Notes under the pieces: model-generated
The model's input: the letters and a program-made list of their open reading frames with translations, nothing else
Told to the model about the DNA's origin: nothing
Database searches by the model: none
NCBI RefSeq assembly: GCF_028751545.1
Contig: NZ_CP071867.1
Span: forward strand, 124,001 to 188,000
Direction of reading: 5' to 3'
Source: Gilliamella sp. B3022
GTDB taxonomy: Bacteria > Pseudomonadota > Gammaproteobacteria > Enterobacterales > Orbaceae
Length of the DNA: 64,000 nt
Program-made: the position numbers and the translations under genes
Part shown: piece by piece, positions 8,488 to 17,928 of the stretch
How the letters are laid out: each line of letters starts with the position of its first letter
Numbering within the stretch: the stretch's first letter is position 1

Positions 8488-9336
8488 CTAATTATCATTG
8501 CAATCTTTTACTGCGAGTTTCATTTCGGGTAAATATCGCCAAAACCGACTTGGCATATGTTGGCGTTGTAATTTGAGATTCATACGTTCTTTTATAGTTA
8601 TCGCATTGCAATACTTTAGCCACATTGTTTGAAACAGCACCTCATCTTCGGTGAGATAATTTTGATTAACTTGACTATTAATAATTAAATCATCTTTATC
8701 TACCAATGATACCTGTTCAATGCTATTCAAATCATAGACATAACCATATTGGCGCTTTTCATCATATATTGCCCATTTTTGATCTGCAAAACGATCTTTA
8801 AAAAAAGTGAGTACTAGAGGTAGTACATTATAAATAGGACCAATCACAGAAAAATAGATTTTTTCGCATACTTCATTTTCGTCGTCATCTGATGCTTGCT
8901 TATGCATTTTTTTCAGTGGATTTTTTATGGCATTAAAACGAATAAACTCAAGCATACGATGACGTTCGTTACTCACTTTTTTCGCAATTTCGCGCACCGT
9001 TAGTACATCGGGATCGGCAAAATCAGTTTCGATAGATTTTGTGGCTTTAAACACTTTGCAAATATATCGAAAGATAATTAAGTCACTATCTGGTAATTCA
9101 GATAACCATACATACATTAATTGTCGTAAAGCAGTTTTACTCAATTTATTGATTAATGCTACGCGCACACGTTCATACTTAAATTCTCGAAATTCGACAT
9201 GATGTCTATCGGTCACCAGTAATGGTTCCACCTGTCCTGCTGCTAATAAACATTCGGGCATTTTTTTGAGTTTAAAAGCATCAAATACCGCACATAGCAC
9301 ACCTTCAAACGTCTTTTCGTAATAAAATGCTAACAT
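8488..9336 (-). CDS. TIGR03915/DUF4130-family DNA metabolism protein
   Basis: 282 residues, cytoplasmic. Begins MLAFYYEKTFEGVLCAVFDA, the usual opening of the TIGR03915 family. That family almost always sits next to a TIGR03916 radical-SAM protein, as here (3-base gap). The C-terminal region (DEVLFQTMWLKYCNAITIKERMNLKLQRQHMPSRFWRYLPEM, with K-RQHMP-RFW-LPE) matches DUF4130. Biochemical activity is not established; the partner has helix-hairpin-helix-like and uracil-DNA-glycosylase-like features, so DNA modification or repair is the accepted guess. It is the second gene of a LexA-controlled unit. Confidence 0.85.
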   Translation of the reverse strand: MLAFYYEKTFEGVLCAVFDAFKLKKMPECLLAAGQVEPLLVTDRHHVEFREFKYERVRVALINKLSKTALRQLMYVWLSELPDSDLIIFRYICKVFKATKSIETDFADPDVLTVREIAKKVSNERHRMLEFIRFNAIKNPLKKMHKQASDDDENEVCEKIYFSVIGPIYNVLPLVLTFFKDRFADQKWAIYDEKRQYGYVYDLNSIEQVSLVDKDDLIINSQVNQNYLTEDEVLFQTMWLKYCNAITIKERMNLKLQRQHMPSRFWRYLPEMKLAVKDCNDN

Positions 9337-9339
9337 ACT

Positions 9340-10605
9340 CTACCACCCCATTACGAGTTGATGCGGTTGATGAATTATTTGATCTTCCAACAAAGGGGGA
9401 TCTTGCAAAGACAATTTAATATATTCTGCTGATGAGCCGAGTATTTTAAATTTTTTCATATCATGACAAATAATAAAAAACTGCGCACGCTTTAACACTA
9501 CACCAATCCGTTTGAGTGCATCAAATGTTAAACGGCGATGACGCCTTGCCATGACAATTAATTTGGCTGATTTAACGCCGATACCAGGTACTCTCAATAT
9601 TTTTTGGTAACTATCACGATTTATATCAATTGGGAAAAACTGCGGATTACGGATCGCCCAAGACAGTTTGGGATCAATGGTTAAATCAAGGTCAGGATAT
9701 CTATCGTTAACAATTTCATCAACATTGAAGTCATAAAACCGTAATAACCAATCGGCTTGATAAAGTCTATTTTCACGCACGCGTGGTACATCTTGCACAA
9801 CAGGCAAACGTTTATCATAACCATTTACAGGAACAAATCCTGAATAATAAACTCGTTTCATGCTCGGTCGCTTATAAAGCTTGGCAGTGAGTTGTAATAT
9901 TTGTTTGTCAGATTCATCCGTTGCACCAATAATCATTTGTGTGCTCTGCCCTGCTGGTACAAATTTAGGCGTAGATCTAAATTTTTTACGATCTTCTATA
10001 TTCTCAAGCAAATTTTGATGAATTTGGCGCATAGGTTGGTAAATGCTTTTATGATCTTTATCTGGCGCAAGTAATTTGAGATTTTCTTCGGTTGGAATTT
10101 CCAAATTAACGCTCATTCTATCAACCAACAATCCAGCTTGATTAATCAGTTCATCACTGGCACCAGGGATCGCTTTCATATGAATATAGCCATTAAAATG
10201 GTGCTCACTACGTAAAATTTTCACTACGCGGATCATGCGCTCCATAGTATGATCAGGACTGCGTACAATGCCCGAACTTATAAATAACCCTTCAATATAG
10301 TTTCGGCGATAAAATTCAATGGTCAGCTCAGCCAGTTCGCGCGGAGTAAAACCTGCTCTAGGAATATCGTTACTTTGCCGGTTAATACAATAAGCACAAT
10401 CAAACATGCAGTAGTTAGTTAACATAATTTTAAGTAACGATACACATCGCCCGTCGGCAGTAAATGTGTGGCAAATACCACTCTTGCTTGCACTACCAAT
10501 ACCCTTATTTTTATTGCGACGCGTTGATCCACTCGATGAACACGAGACATCATATTTTGCCGATTCGGCTAATATCTCAAGTTTCGCAATCATTTTTTCA
10601 TTCAT
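9340..10605 (-). CDS. Putative DNA modification/repair radical SAM protein (TIGR03916)
   Basis: 421 residues. The N-terminus has KLEILAESAKYDVSCSSSGS, characteristic of the family. The radical-SAM cluster motif is CMFDCAYC (the C-x3-C-x2-C ligands), near residues 69-76. The C-terminal part has VPGIGVKSAKLIVMARRHRR, a helix-hairpin-helix DNA-binding segment at about residues 334-353. The enzyme should use a [4Fe-4S] cluster and S-adenosylmethionine on a DNA-related substrate that is not known. A near-consensus LexA box lies 15 bases upstream, so SOS induction of this gene and its partner is expected. Confidence 0.9.
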   Translation of the reverse strand: MNEKMIAKLEILAESAKYDVSCSSSGSTRRNKNKGIGSASKSGICHTFTADGRCVSLLKIMLTNYCMFDCAYCINRQSNDIPRAGFTPRELAELTIEFYRRNYIEGLFISSGIVRSPDHTMERMIRVVKILRSEHHFNGYIHMKAIPGASDELINQAGLLVDRMSVNLEIPTEENLKLLAPDKDHKSIYQPMRQIHQNLLENIEDRKKFRSTPKFVPAGQSTQMIIGATDESDKQILQLTAKLYKRPSMKRVYYSGFVPVNGYDKRLPVVQDVPRVRENRLYQADWLLRFYDFNVDEIVNDRYPDLDLTIDPKLSWAIRNPQFFPIDINRDSYQKILRVPGIGVKSAKLIVMARRHRRLTFDALKRIGVVLKRAQFFIICHDMKKFKILGSSAEYIKLSLQDPPLLEDQIIHQPHQLVMGW

Positions 10606-10620
10606 TTAGCATCACCATAA

Positions 10621-10640
10621 AACTGTATTTATATACAGTA
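10621..10640 (-). promoter_or_regulatory. LexA (SOS) box overlapping the -10 of the radical-SAM operon
   Basis: AACTGTATTTATATACAGTA matches the enterobacterial consensus (TACTGT-AT-rich-ACAGTA; CTG-N10-CAG is perfect). On the minus strand TTGCAG and TATACT spaced 18 bases form a promoter whose -10 lies in the box, so LexA binding would block it. Confidence 0.85.
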
Positions 10641-10901
10641 TATCGTAACTGCATCACACTCTGCAAGTGTGTGGCTATTTAATCGGTATTAATTTGCCAA
10701 ACTGAAGCCATCACTCTATCAATAACTTGAAGATTCTTAATCAATTCAATGTCGCATTCTTTTAATTAATATATTAATAATCAATTTATTAACAAAAAAA
10801 TAAAGATAAAAGAATTACTCAGGTATTGTTGAGCTTACAAGTGTACGCTATAATCACATCAATTTTTGTTAGAAGCAGATAATTTAGGAGCAGAATATTG
10901 T

Positions 10902-12113
10902 ATGAAACGCGTTGTTATAACAGGATTAGGAATTCTTTCAAGTATTGGAAATAATACCAAAGAAGTTTTAGAATCTTTAAAAATTGGCCGTAGTGGTATT
11001 ACTTTTTCACAAGAAATGAAAGATAGCGGAATGCGTAGTCATATCTGCGGAAATGTTAAATTAGATACTAAAGGTCTCATTGACCGTAAAATAGTTCGCT
11101 TTATGAACGATGCTTCTATTTATGGTTATCTCGCTTTACAACAAGCTATTGAAGACGCTAAGTTAACTCCAGAACAAGTTTCTAATCCACGTACTGGTTT
11201 AATTGCAGGTTACGGTGGTTCAACTAAAACTCAATATAATGTTGTAGCTGGTATGAAAGAGAAAGGATTACGTGGCGTTGGTCCTTATGCAGTGACGAAA
11301 TCAATGTCATCTGCAATTTCAGCTTGTTTAGCTACACCATTTAAAATTAAAGGTGTGAGTTATTCTATGACATCAGCTTGTGCTACGTCTGTGCACTGTA
11401 TTGGTCACGCTGCTGAACTTATTCAGCTGGGCAAACAGGATATCGTTTTTGCTGGTGGTGGTGAAGAGCTTTGTTGGGAAATGTCTTGTGAATTTGACGC
11501 AATGGGTGCGTTATCAACGAAATATAACGACTGTCCAGAAAAAGCATCACGAGCTTATGATGCCAATCGTGATGGTTTTGTTATTGCTGGCGGAGCTGGT
11601 ATGGTTGTTGTAGAAGAGTTAGAACATGCATTAGCGCGTGGCGCTCATATTTATGGTGAATTAGTCGGTTATGGTGCAACATCAGATGGTTATGATATGG
11701 TTGCTCCATCAGGTGAAGGTGCAATGCGTTGTATGCAACTTGCTATTCAAGATTTAGATGTGCCAGTTGATTATATCAACACTCATGGTACATCAACACC
11801 AGTAGGTGATGTAAAAGAGTTATGGGCAATCAAACAAGTATTTGGTGACAATATTCCAGCAATCTCATCAACTAAGTCTATGACGGGCCATTCATTAAGT
11901 GCAACAGGTGCGCAAGAGCTTATCTATTCATTATTGATGCTTGAACATGGCTTTATTACACCAAGTATTAATATCGATGAATTAGACGAAGCAGCAGTTG
12001 GCATGAATATTATTACAAAACCAACCGAACGTGAATTAACAACCGTTATGTCAAATAGCTTTGGCTTTGGTGGTACGAATGCCTCAATTGTGATGAAAAA
12101 ATACAAAGCTTAA
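10902..12113 (+). CDS. fabB: 3-oxoacyl-[acyl-carrier-protein] synthase I
   Basis: 403 residues from the ATG at 10902, chosen because TAGGAG lies 11 bases upstream and the protein then opens [18 protein letters not shown] as in E. coli FabB. The catalytic cysteine is in TSACATS, and the two histidines are in [11 protein letters not shown] and [11 protein letters not shown]. The glycine-rich end is [11 protein letters not shown]. FabB condenses malonyl-ACP with acyl-ACP and is needed for unsaturated fatty acid synthesis. A single-gene unit closed by a strong hairpin terminator. Usual length 404-406. Confidence 0.97.
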   Translation: MKRVVITGLGILSSIGNNTKEVLESLKIGRSGITFSQEMKDSGMRSHICGNVKLDTKGLIDRKIVRFMNDASIYGYLALQQAIEDAKLTPEQVSNPRTGLIAGYGGSTKTQYNVVAGMKEKGLRGVGPYAVTKSMSSAISACLATPFKIKGVSYSMTSACATSVHCIGHAAELIQLGKQDIVFAGGGEELCWEMSCEFDAMGALSTKYNDCPEKASRAYDANRDGFVIAGGAGMVVVEELEHALARGAHIYGELVGYGATSDGYDMVAPSGEGAMRCMQLAIQDLDVPVDYINTHGTSTPVGDVKELWAIKQVFGDNIPAISSTKSMTGHSLSATGAQELIYSLLMLEHGFITPSINIDELDEAAVGMNIITKPTERELTTVMSNSFGFGGTNASIVMKKYKA

Positions 12114-12140
12114 TTGAACAATTTTTTTATCTGTAAATAA

Positions 12141-12168
12141 AAACCGTTCTATTAAGAACGGTTTTTTT
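12141..12168 (+). terminator. Bidirectional terminator between fabB and the glutamine-type ABC operon
   Basis: AACCGTTCT (12142-12150), loop ATTA, AGAACGGTT (12155-12163), then TTTT. The A-run on the other side lets it also end the convergent minus-strand operon. Confidence 0.9.
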
Positions 12169-12191
12169 CAAATCATTAACTAAATGAATAA

Positions 12192-12914
12192 CTAGAGCAC
12201 TTTACTTAAAAATAACTGTGTCCGTTCATTTTGTGGATTTTTGAAAATCTGATCTGGTGATCCTTGTTCTTGAATAATTCCTTGATCAATAAAAATCACT
12301 CGACTTGACATCTCTCTGGCAAAGCCCATTTCATGAGTTACAACCACCATTGTCATACCTTCTTGAGCTAATGATTTCATGACAGCTAGAACTTCACCAA
12401 CCAATTCGGGATCGAGTGCAGAAGTTGGTTCATCAAATAACATTACTTTAGGATCCATCATTAAAGCTCTAGCAATGGCAACACGCTGTTGTTGACCACC
12501 TGAAAGCTGACTTGGGTAAGCATCAATCTTATCAATTAATCCGACTTTAATTAATAAACTTTCTGCTTTGGTAATAGCTTCGGATTTAGCCATTTTTTTG
12601 ACATCACGAGGTGCTAAAATCAAATTATCTAACACTGTCATATGCGGAAATAGATTAAAGCGTTGAAACACCATACCCACAGATTCTCGCAAGCGATTAA
12701 TAGGAATTCTTGGATCATGTACTTTAAAGCCATTCACTTCAATTTCACCTGCGGTGATATCCTCTAACCCATTAATGCAACGCAAAAAAGTACTTTTACC
12801 TGATCCTGAAGGACCGATAATGGAAATAACTTCTTTTTCCTGAAAATCGCATGTTATACCTCTTAATACATGGATATCGCCAAATTGCTTTTGTAGATTA
12901 TTAATGTGAATCAC
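12192..12914 (-). CDS. Polar amino-acid ABC transporter ATP-binding protein (GlnQ-like)
   Basis: 240 residues, full ABC ATPase: Walker [10 protein letters not shown] (about 33-41), Q-loop [11 protein letters not shown], signature [15 protein letters not shown], Walker [15 protein letters not shown], and switch histidine VVTHEMGF. It starts with GTG inside the end of the permease gene (14-base overlap), so the two are coupled. It powers uptake through the membrane partner encoded upstream. The family handles glutamine, glutamate, arginine, cystine and similar; substrate cannot be read from the sequence. Confidence 0.93.
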   Translation of the reverse strand: MIHINNLQKQFGDIHVLRGITCDFQEKEVISIIGPSGSGKSTFLRCINGLEDITAGEIEVNGFKVHDPRIPINRLRESVGMVFQRFNLFPHMTVLDNLILAPRDVKKMAKSEAITKAESLLIKVGLIDKIDAYPSQLSGGQQQRVAIARALMMDPKVMLFDEPTSALDPELVGEVLAVMKSLAQEGMTMVVVTHEMGFAREMSSRVIFIDQGIIQEQGSPDQIFKNPQNERTQLFLSKVL

Positions 12915-13662
12915 TTTTGCCTAACCTTTTTTCCATATATTTAACCAGTAGGGATAATAAAAATGTCATAGACCAGTAAACTAAAGAAATGACTAGATAA
13001 GGTTCAGTATAAACTGCATTGGCCGCACCAGCCGTTCTTGCTGCATAAGCTAAATCAACCAATCCGATTGCCGAACCTAAGGAAGAATCCTTTAAAATCG
13101 CAATCGCATTATTACCCAAAGGAGGAAGCATTCGTCGAAAAGCTTGAGGTAAAATTACTTTACGCATAGTACTACTATAACTCATACCTAAAGATCGTGC
13201 AGCTTCCATTTGTCCTTTATCAATAGATTGAATGCCAGCTCTAAAGATTTCTGAAATATAGGCACCTGCATTTAAAGTTATCGCTAAAACACAAGAAATA
13301 AATGCACCATATTGCACTCGTAAATAACGCGCGGTTTCAGGCGATATTAAATAATCTGAGACCAAAACACCCTCTCGAGGGTGTAACAAAAATGGCATGA
13401 TAACAAAATACATAACCATAATTTGAACAAATAAAGGGGTACCGCGAAAGGCGCTTACATAAATTTTAATTGGCCATTTCACTAATATTGATAAAGTGTA
13501 TTTATAAATACCGTGCTTTACTTGAGCGACTCGACCAAGACCTAAAATTAATCCCCAAAACGTACCAAACACTACACAAACTAGAGTACAGGTAATGGTC
13601 ATTATTGCGCCATCAATAAACAGAGGCAAATAATCACGAATCACTTCCCAATTAAACTGCAT
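12901..13662 (-). CDS. Polar amino-acid ABC transporter permease (GlnP-like)
   Basis: 253 residues with about five membrane segments. It has the HisM-type opening with hydrophobic segment [20 protein letters not shown] and the family motif [15 protein letters not shown]. The ATPase-coupling EAA loop is [20 protein letters not shown]. It lies between the binding protein (25-base gap) and the ATPase in the standard order. A single permease gene suggests a homodimeric channel. Confidence 0.93.
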   Translation of the reverse strand: MQFNWEVIRDYLPLFIDGAIMTITCTLVCVVFGTFWGLILGLGRVAQVKHGIYKYTLSILVKWPIKIYVSAFRGTPLFVQIMVMYFVIMPFLLHPREGVLVSDYLISPETARYLRVQYGAFISCVLAITLNAGAYISEIFRAGIQSIDKGQMEAARSLGMSYSSTMRKVILPQAFRRMLPPLGNNAIAILKDSSLGSAIGLVDLAYAARTAGAANAVYTEPYLVISLVYWSMTFLLSLLVKYMEKRLGKSDSH

Positions 13663-13687
13663 AAATCAAATATCCTATTGCTGTAGA

Positions 13688-14464
13688 TTAATTAATAGGC
13701 AAAGTTGGTACATTTTCATCAAACCATTTTGCATAAATGGTAGCATAAGTACCATTAACAATAATTTTTTTAAGTCCTTCATTAATACTATTTAGTAATT
13801 TATCATTTCCTTTGGCAACAGCTATACCAAAATATTGAGCTTCGAAATTTTGATCAGCAATTAGATTGAAATCTTTTCCTGGATGCATTTTAATATAAAA
13901 CTTAACTACCCCAACGTCACTAACCGCAGCATCAATCCCTTCTTCATAAAGATCTTGCAACAAAAGAGGAGTATTATCAAAACGTTTGATCGCTTTGCTA
14001 TTCATTCCTAAAACTTTTGAAACAACCACATCCCCCGTACTGCCATTTACAACGCCAACCGTTTTTGTTTTTAAATCTTCCAATGAAGTAATACTAGAGT
14101 TTGCTTGGGTCACAACTACTTGTTCAGCGGGAAAGTAAGGAAACGAAAAATCGACCGATTTTTTTCGTTTATCGGTAATAGTAATACCTGAAATAATAAT
14201 ATCACGTTCACCATTGTTCAAACTTGCAAAAATACTATCCCAAGGTGTATTAATTAATTTGATGTTAAAATTCTCAACATCAGCAATCGCTTGAATAATA
14301 TCAATATCGAAGCCTTCTAACTGACGCTGATTATTTTCATATTCAAAAGGTCGGTACGTACCACCGGCGCCTACTACATAAGTTGTTGCCTTATCTGCGT
14401 AACTTAAATAACTAGAAACTAATAAAAAAGCAGATAAAATTAACGAAAAACAAGACTTAATCAT
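13688..14464 (-). CDS. Periplasmic amino-acid-binding protein, SBP family 3 (GlnH-like)
   Basis: 258 residues. A signal peptide (MIKSCFSLILSAFLLVSSYL, cleavage near SYA-D at about 23) precedes the family-3 domain: GAGGTYRPFEYENN, LEGFDIDIIQAIAD, WDSIFASLNNGERDIIISGITITDKRK. First gene of the three-gene transporter operon. Ligand is not predictable with confidence; residues around the pocket match the glutamine/basic amino-acid group loosely. The unit is separated from pucG by a strong terminator, so it is probably not part of the ureide regulon. Confidence 0.93.
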   Translation of the reverse strand: MIKSCFSLILSAFLLVSSYLSYADKATTYVVGAGGTYRPFEYENNQRQLEGFDIDIIQAIADVENFNIKLINTPWDSIFASLNNGERDIIISGITITDKRKKSVDFSFPYFPAEQVVVTQANSSITSLEDLKTKTVGVVNGSTGDVVVSKVLGMNSKAIKRFDNTPLLLQDLYEEGIDAAVSDVGVVKFYIKMHPGKDFNLIADQNFEAQYFGIAVAKGNDKLLNSINEGLKKIIVNGTYATIYAKWFDENVPTLPIN

Positions 14465-14652
14465 GGTAATTCCTATCTATAAATAAATATGAAAAACATA
14501 ATAGCTTTTAAGGGAAATAATGCAAATTAATATTTAGATTTCATTATATTATTTACTTTTTTGAGAAGTATTAAAGGATTAACGAGTAAGACAAAATTGA
14601 AAAAAGAATTCAATTTTCAATTGAAATAGAGAATTTTGTCATCTTAATAACA

Positions 14653-14683
14653 AAAAGCAGAGTATTGCTCTGCTTTTTTAAAA
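14653..14683. terminator. Bidirectional terminator between pucG and the ABC operon
   Basis: AAAAGCAGAG (14653-14662), loop TATTG, CTCTGCTTTT (14668-14677) with T- and A-tracts on both sides. It insulates the ABC genes from the upstream ureide operon. Confidence 0.9.
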
Positions 14684-14744
14684 AGCATTATTTTTTGATT
14701 TTTATGGTTAAACTATAATTGAGTGTTTGTTATAAAAATATGAT

Positions 14745-15977
14745 TTATTGTTGATAAATATTCCAAGCCGCCTGTAATCCAGCGCCTTGAATGGTTTTGA
14801 AACCAACACGATTTAATACTGCTTCAAAGGCAGTTAATGTTTGTAAAACACACTGTTTTCTAGCGTTATAACCCATAGTACCAATACGCCAAACATTACC
14901 TTTTAGAGGACCAAAAGATGCACCAATTTCAATACCAAAATCATTGAGCATTAAACTACGTACTTCTAGGTCGTTAATATTTTCTGGACGTATAACCCCA
15001 ACCACATTGTTCATTTTATGTTTAATATCACCAAACAAATCAAGTCCCATTGCTTGTAAACCTGCGACCATAGCCGAACCATTAATGCGATGACGTTCAA
15101 TGACATTATCCAATCCTTCTTGCAATACTATACGAGCACACTCTCTGGCTGCATAAAGCATAGAGGTAGCTTCAGTATGATGGTTAATCCGTTCAGATCC
15201 CCAATAACGAATAATCATATCAAGATCAAAATAGTTCGAATATATCATTTCATCACTACCACTGCTATCCCCTTGATCTCGGATACCAAGTTCAACACAT
15301 TTGCGTGCTTGAATGATTTCAACCATTTTTGGACTTAATGTTAAAGGAGCCACGCCTGGAGGTCCACTCAAGCACTTTTGCAAACTCACTGACACACCAT
15401 CAAGTTGCCACTTATCGACTTCTAAATCGTTACCAACAATTGAAGCGGTTGCATCAACGTAAGAAAGCACACCATATCTACGACAAATTTCACCAATTTT
15501 ATTTAATGGTTGAAGTAAAGTAGTTGAAGTATCACCTTGCACACAAAGTAACAAGCGTGGCTTAATTTTTTTTATGGCATCTTCAATTACATTAGGATCG
15601 AATACTTCTCCCCATGGCACTTCAATAGTATGCACATCTGCTCTACAACGATGAGCAATTTCACAAAGTAATAAACCAAATCGTCCAAATATTGGCACTA
15701 ACACTTTATCCCTTGGACGAAGGGTTGACACAAGAACAGCTTCAATGCCAGCTCTGGCGGTGCCATCAATAACAAAAGTTTGTTCATTTTTGGTTTTAAA
15801 TATGTCACGATAAAGCGCCATCGTTTGATTCATATAATCAGTCATAACAGGATCGAATTGACCAATTAAAGGCGCAGCCATTGCTCGCGTTACACGTGGA
15901 TCAGCATTAATTGGACCGGGTCCCATCAGTAATCGTGCTGGTGGATTAATTTGATCATAGTTATCTAAATCTAACAT
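14745..15977 (-). CDS. pucG: (S)-ureidoglycine--glyoxylate aminotransferase
   Basis: 410 residues, fold-type I PLP enzyme of the alanine-glyoxylate/PucG group. Opening PARLLMGPGPINADPRVTRA and GQFDPVMTDYMN are diagnostic. The PLP lysine is in SVSLQKCLSGPPGVAP, the cofactor Asp/Ala in YVDATASIVG. PucG moves the amino group of ureidoglycine to glyoxylate, giving oxalurate and glycine. It is the last gene of the fdrA-led operon. With AllE and AllD on the other strand the cell has two routes from ureidoglycine to oxalurate. Related enzymes also act on alanine or serine with glyoxylate; context favours the ureide role. Confidence 0.88.
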   Translation of the reverse strand: MLDLDNYDQINPPARLLMGPGPINADPRVTRAMAAPLIGQFDPVMTDYMNQTMALYRDIFKTKNEQTFVIDGTARAGIEAVLVSTLRPRDKVLVPIFGRFGLLLCEIAHRCRADVHTIEVPWGEVFDPNVIEDAIKKIKPRLLLCVQGDTSTTLLQPLNKIGEICRRYGVLSYVDATASIVGNDLEVDKWQLDGVSVSLQKCLSGPPGVAPLTLSPKMVEIIQARKCVELGIRDQGDSSGSDEMIYSNYFDLDMIIRYWGSERINHHTEATSMLYAARECARIVLQEGLDNVIERHRINGSAMVAGLQAMGLDLFGDIKHKMNNVVGVIRPENINDLEVRSLMLNDFGIEIGASFGPLKGNVWRIGTMGYNARKQCVLQTLTAFEAVLNRVGFKTIQGAGLQAAWNIYQQ

Positions 15978-16041
15978 GTGATTTTCCTTGAGTTAAGTCT
16001 TGTTTATTTGTTAACAATCACGTTTAGTTGTGATGAATTGT

Positions 16042-16965
16042 TTATCTTTTTACATCGATATTTTTTAAAAAACTACTGGCTAATGGATGGTGGAACTTAA
16101 ATAAATTAACAATTTCGCTCATCACTCTTCCCATATGCGACTTTTTCCATGCTAAAGATAATGGTGAAGGTTTACGTTCATTAATCACTTGGCATTGAAT
16201 TAAATCACCCGAATCCAAATACTTTTGACAAACCGAACGTGGTAAAAATCCAATCCCTAGCCCTTTTAAATGACAGGATAATTTGGTTGTAATATTAGGC
16301 ACAATAATTTCAGATTGACTTGGCAATAGCCACGCAACTCGTTTATTCATATGAATTGATGTATCTTCAATATTTATAGCGGGATATTTACGTAATGTTT
16401 CATTTGATAACGGACCTTCTAGATGAGTGATCGGATGATTTTTTGCTGCAACAAAAACCCAATTAATTTCACCTAATGGAAAAATATTAATCATATTATC
16501 TAATGATTCAGTTCCTGTTGCCCCAATAGCAAGATGATATTCACCGTATAATAACGAATCCCAAACGCCCATATATACTTGTCGATTAAAGGTAAAATTA
16601 GTAAATGGAAATTTTTTTTGCAAATGGCTTAATAGCTCCGTGACCGCATCAACATCATAGAGTAAATTATTAATGGTCAGATTAATTTTGCGTTCGACGC
16701 CATTGCGTATTTGATGTAGCTCTTCAGGCATAGTAGTCAACCAAAGTAGCCATTGGCTGCAATGCTCATAGAGATGTTGACCTGCAAGAGTTAATGATAC
16801 TGTTCGTGTTGTGCGTTCAAACAATTGAGTATTAAGATCCGTTTCCAATGATTTGATACGATAACTAATGGCAGCTGGAGTTTTAAATAACAATTTGGCT
16901 GCTTTGGAAAAGCTTTTACACTCAACTACTTTTGTGAAGGTTCGCATAGTTTCTGTATCTAACAT
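16042..16965 (-). CDS. LysR-family regulator, AllS-like
   Basis: 307 residues. The N-terminal winged helix has LDTETMRTFTKVVECKSFSK and ETDLNTQLFERTTRTVSLTLAG, the standard LysR pattern. The C-terminal part is the ligand-sensing domain. It begins 3 bases after the allH stop and lies inside the allFGH-pucG operon. A role as activator of the divergent ureide genes, as E. coli AllS does, is the natural reading. The effector is unknown; allantoin-derived compounds are plausible. Confidence 0.85.
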   Translation of the reverse strand: MLDTETMRTFTKVVECKSFSKAAKLLFKTPAAISYRIKSLETDLNTQLFERTTRTVSLTLAGQHLYEHCSQWLLWLTTMPEELHQIRNGVERKINLTINNLLYDVDAVTELLSHLQKKFPFTNFTFNRQVYMGVWDSLLYGEYHLAIGATGTESLDNMINIFPLGEINWVFVAAKNHPITHLEGPLSNETLRKYPAINIEDTSIHMNKRVAWLLPSQSEIIVPNITTKLSCHLKGLGIGFLPRSVCQKYLDSGDLIQCQVINERKPSPLSLAWKKSHMGRVMSEIVNLFKFHHPLASSFLKNIDVKR

Positions 16966-16968
16966 TAT

Positions 16969-17925
16969 TCAATCCTTTATAACAAAACGATCAATACCCA
17001 ACCAGATCCCTAATAAAAGATCGGCTCCTGATGTGTGTCCATAATTTAAAAGATTATGAATTGCACAATGGTTATACCTATGTTGATTCAGGCGTTCAAT
17101 AACATTTAAAACAGGTAATGAAAATTTACCTTGTAATGCATATTTTAAAAATGTAGCACTAATTGTTGTTGTCAATACCTCTAATGGCAAATTCTGCAAT
17201 GTCGTTTTTATTCGTTGTATTTTGGGTTTAAAACGATGATCACAGAAAAGTATTGCAATTATTCCGACTATAATATCATCAAAGCTAGGAGTTAAACCCG
17301 GACCTAATCCAATAAATTGAGTAATATTTACTCTTTCCCCCAACATTAAACTATTCAACCTATTACATAAACTTATTAGTTCTGGTGCGGGGTTGTTGAC
17401 AATATTTTCTCGAAGTAACCCAAATAAGCCTGTTGGATAATTTATCAGCATGAATAATTGTCTAATCGCGGTTTTATCTAATTCGGTGTGTGTTCTACTC
17501 TTTAATGTCATATTGCAGATATGAGTATTATAACTTAACAAAATATCGCCGAGTAATAAATCACCATTACTCTGTTGTCTTAGAGTTAAATGATCATTAG
17601 CTAGCATAGTTTGAATTACATTAAAATCATCGGTTTTAACAACCCAACCCATAGGTGATAAACCACTACCATATTGATGTAATGTGACTAATTGTTGCTG
17701 GTGATTGATTAAATTCACTGTATGTTCATGTAAACTAAATAGAGATAATTTTCCCTCTACATTTGGTGCATGGGCACTGATGATTAATGGTTTAAATTGC
17801 TGTAAGTGATTTTGGGTTGATGACATGAAAAACTGCCGATTTGCATCGGCAGCAAATGATGTTGCCGTAAGTGAAGTACTTATCGCTTTTGTTTGTAATT
17901 TATTCTCTGCATATTTACATTTCAT
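16969..17925 (-). CDS. allH: DUF2877 protein AllH (YlbF), oxamate carbamoyltransferase subunit
   Basis: 318 residues from the first ATG, 285 from an internal ATG at 17826. The core has GSGLSPMGWVV, FIGLGPGLTPSFDDIIVG and LNYGHTSGADLLLGIWLG, all shared with E. coli YlbF (271 residues). With AllF and AllG it is assigned to the oxalurate phosphorolysis step giving oxamate and carbamoyl phosphate. The first ATG is 3 bases after allG but would add about 33 residues not seen in the family. A terminator-like hairpin lies exactly there. The start is therefore uncertain; neither has a strong ribosome site. Confidence 0.85.
   Translation of the reverse strand: MKCKYAENKLQTKAISTSLTATSFAADANRQFFMSSTQNHLQQFKPLIISAHAPNVEGKLSLFSLHEHTVNLINHQQQLVTLHQYGSGLSPMGWVVKTDDFNVIQTMLANDHLTLRQQSNGDLLLGDILLSYNTHICNMTLKSRTHTELDKTAIRQLFMLINYPTGLFGLLRENIVNNPAPELISLCNRLNSLMLGERVNITQFIGLGPGLTPSFDDIIVGIIAILFCDHRFKPKIQRIKTTLQNLPLEVLTTTISATFLKYALQGKFSLPVLNVIERLNQHRYNHCAIHNLLNYGHTSGADLLLGIWLGIDRFVIKD
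17828..17852 (-). promoter_or_regulatory. Terminator-like hairpin at the allG/allH junction
   Basis: On the minus strand CTGCCGAT, loop GCAA, ATCGGCAG (17852-17833) is followed by TTTTT and then the internal ATG of allH. It has the form of an intrinsic terminator and may lower downstream expression of allH, the LysR gene and pucG. Confidence 0.55.
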
Positions 17926-17928
17926 AAA

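Noticed and set aside
12192-14464. ABC transporter as part of the ureide regulon
   Set aside because: A strong bidirectional terminator separates it from pucG and the binding protein is a standard amino-acid type.
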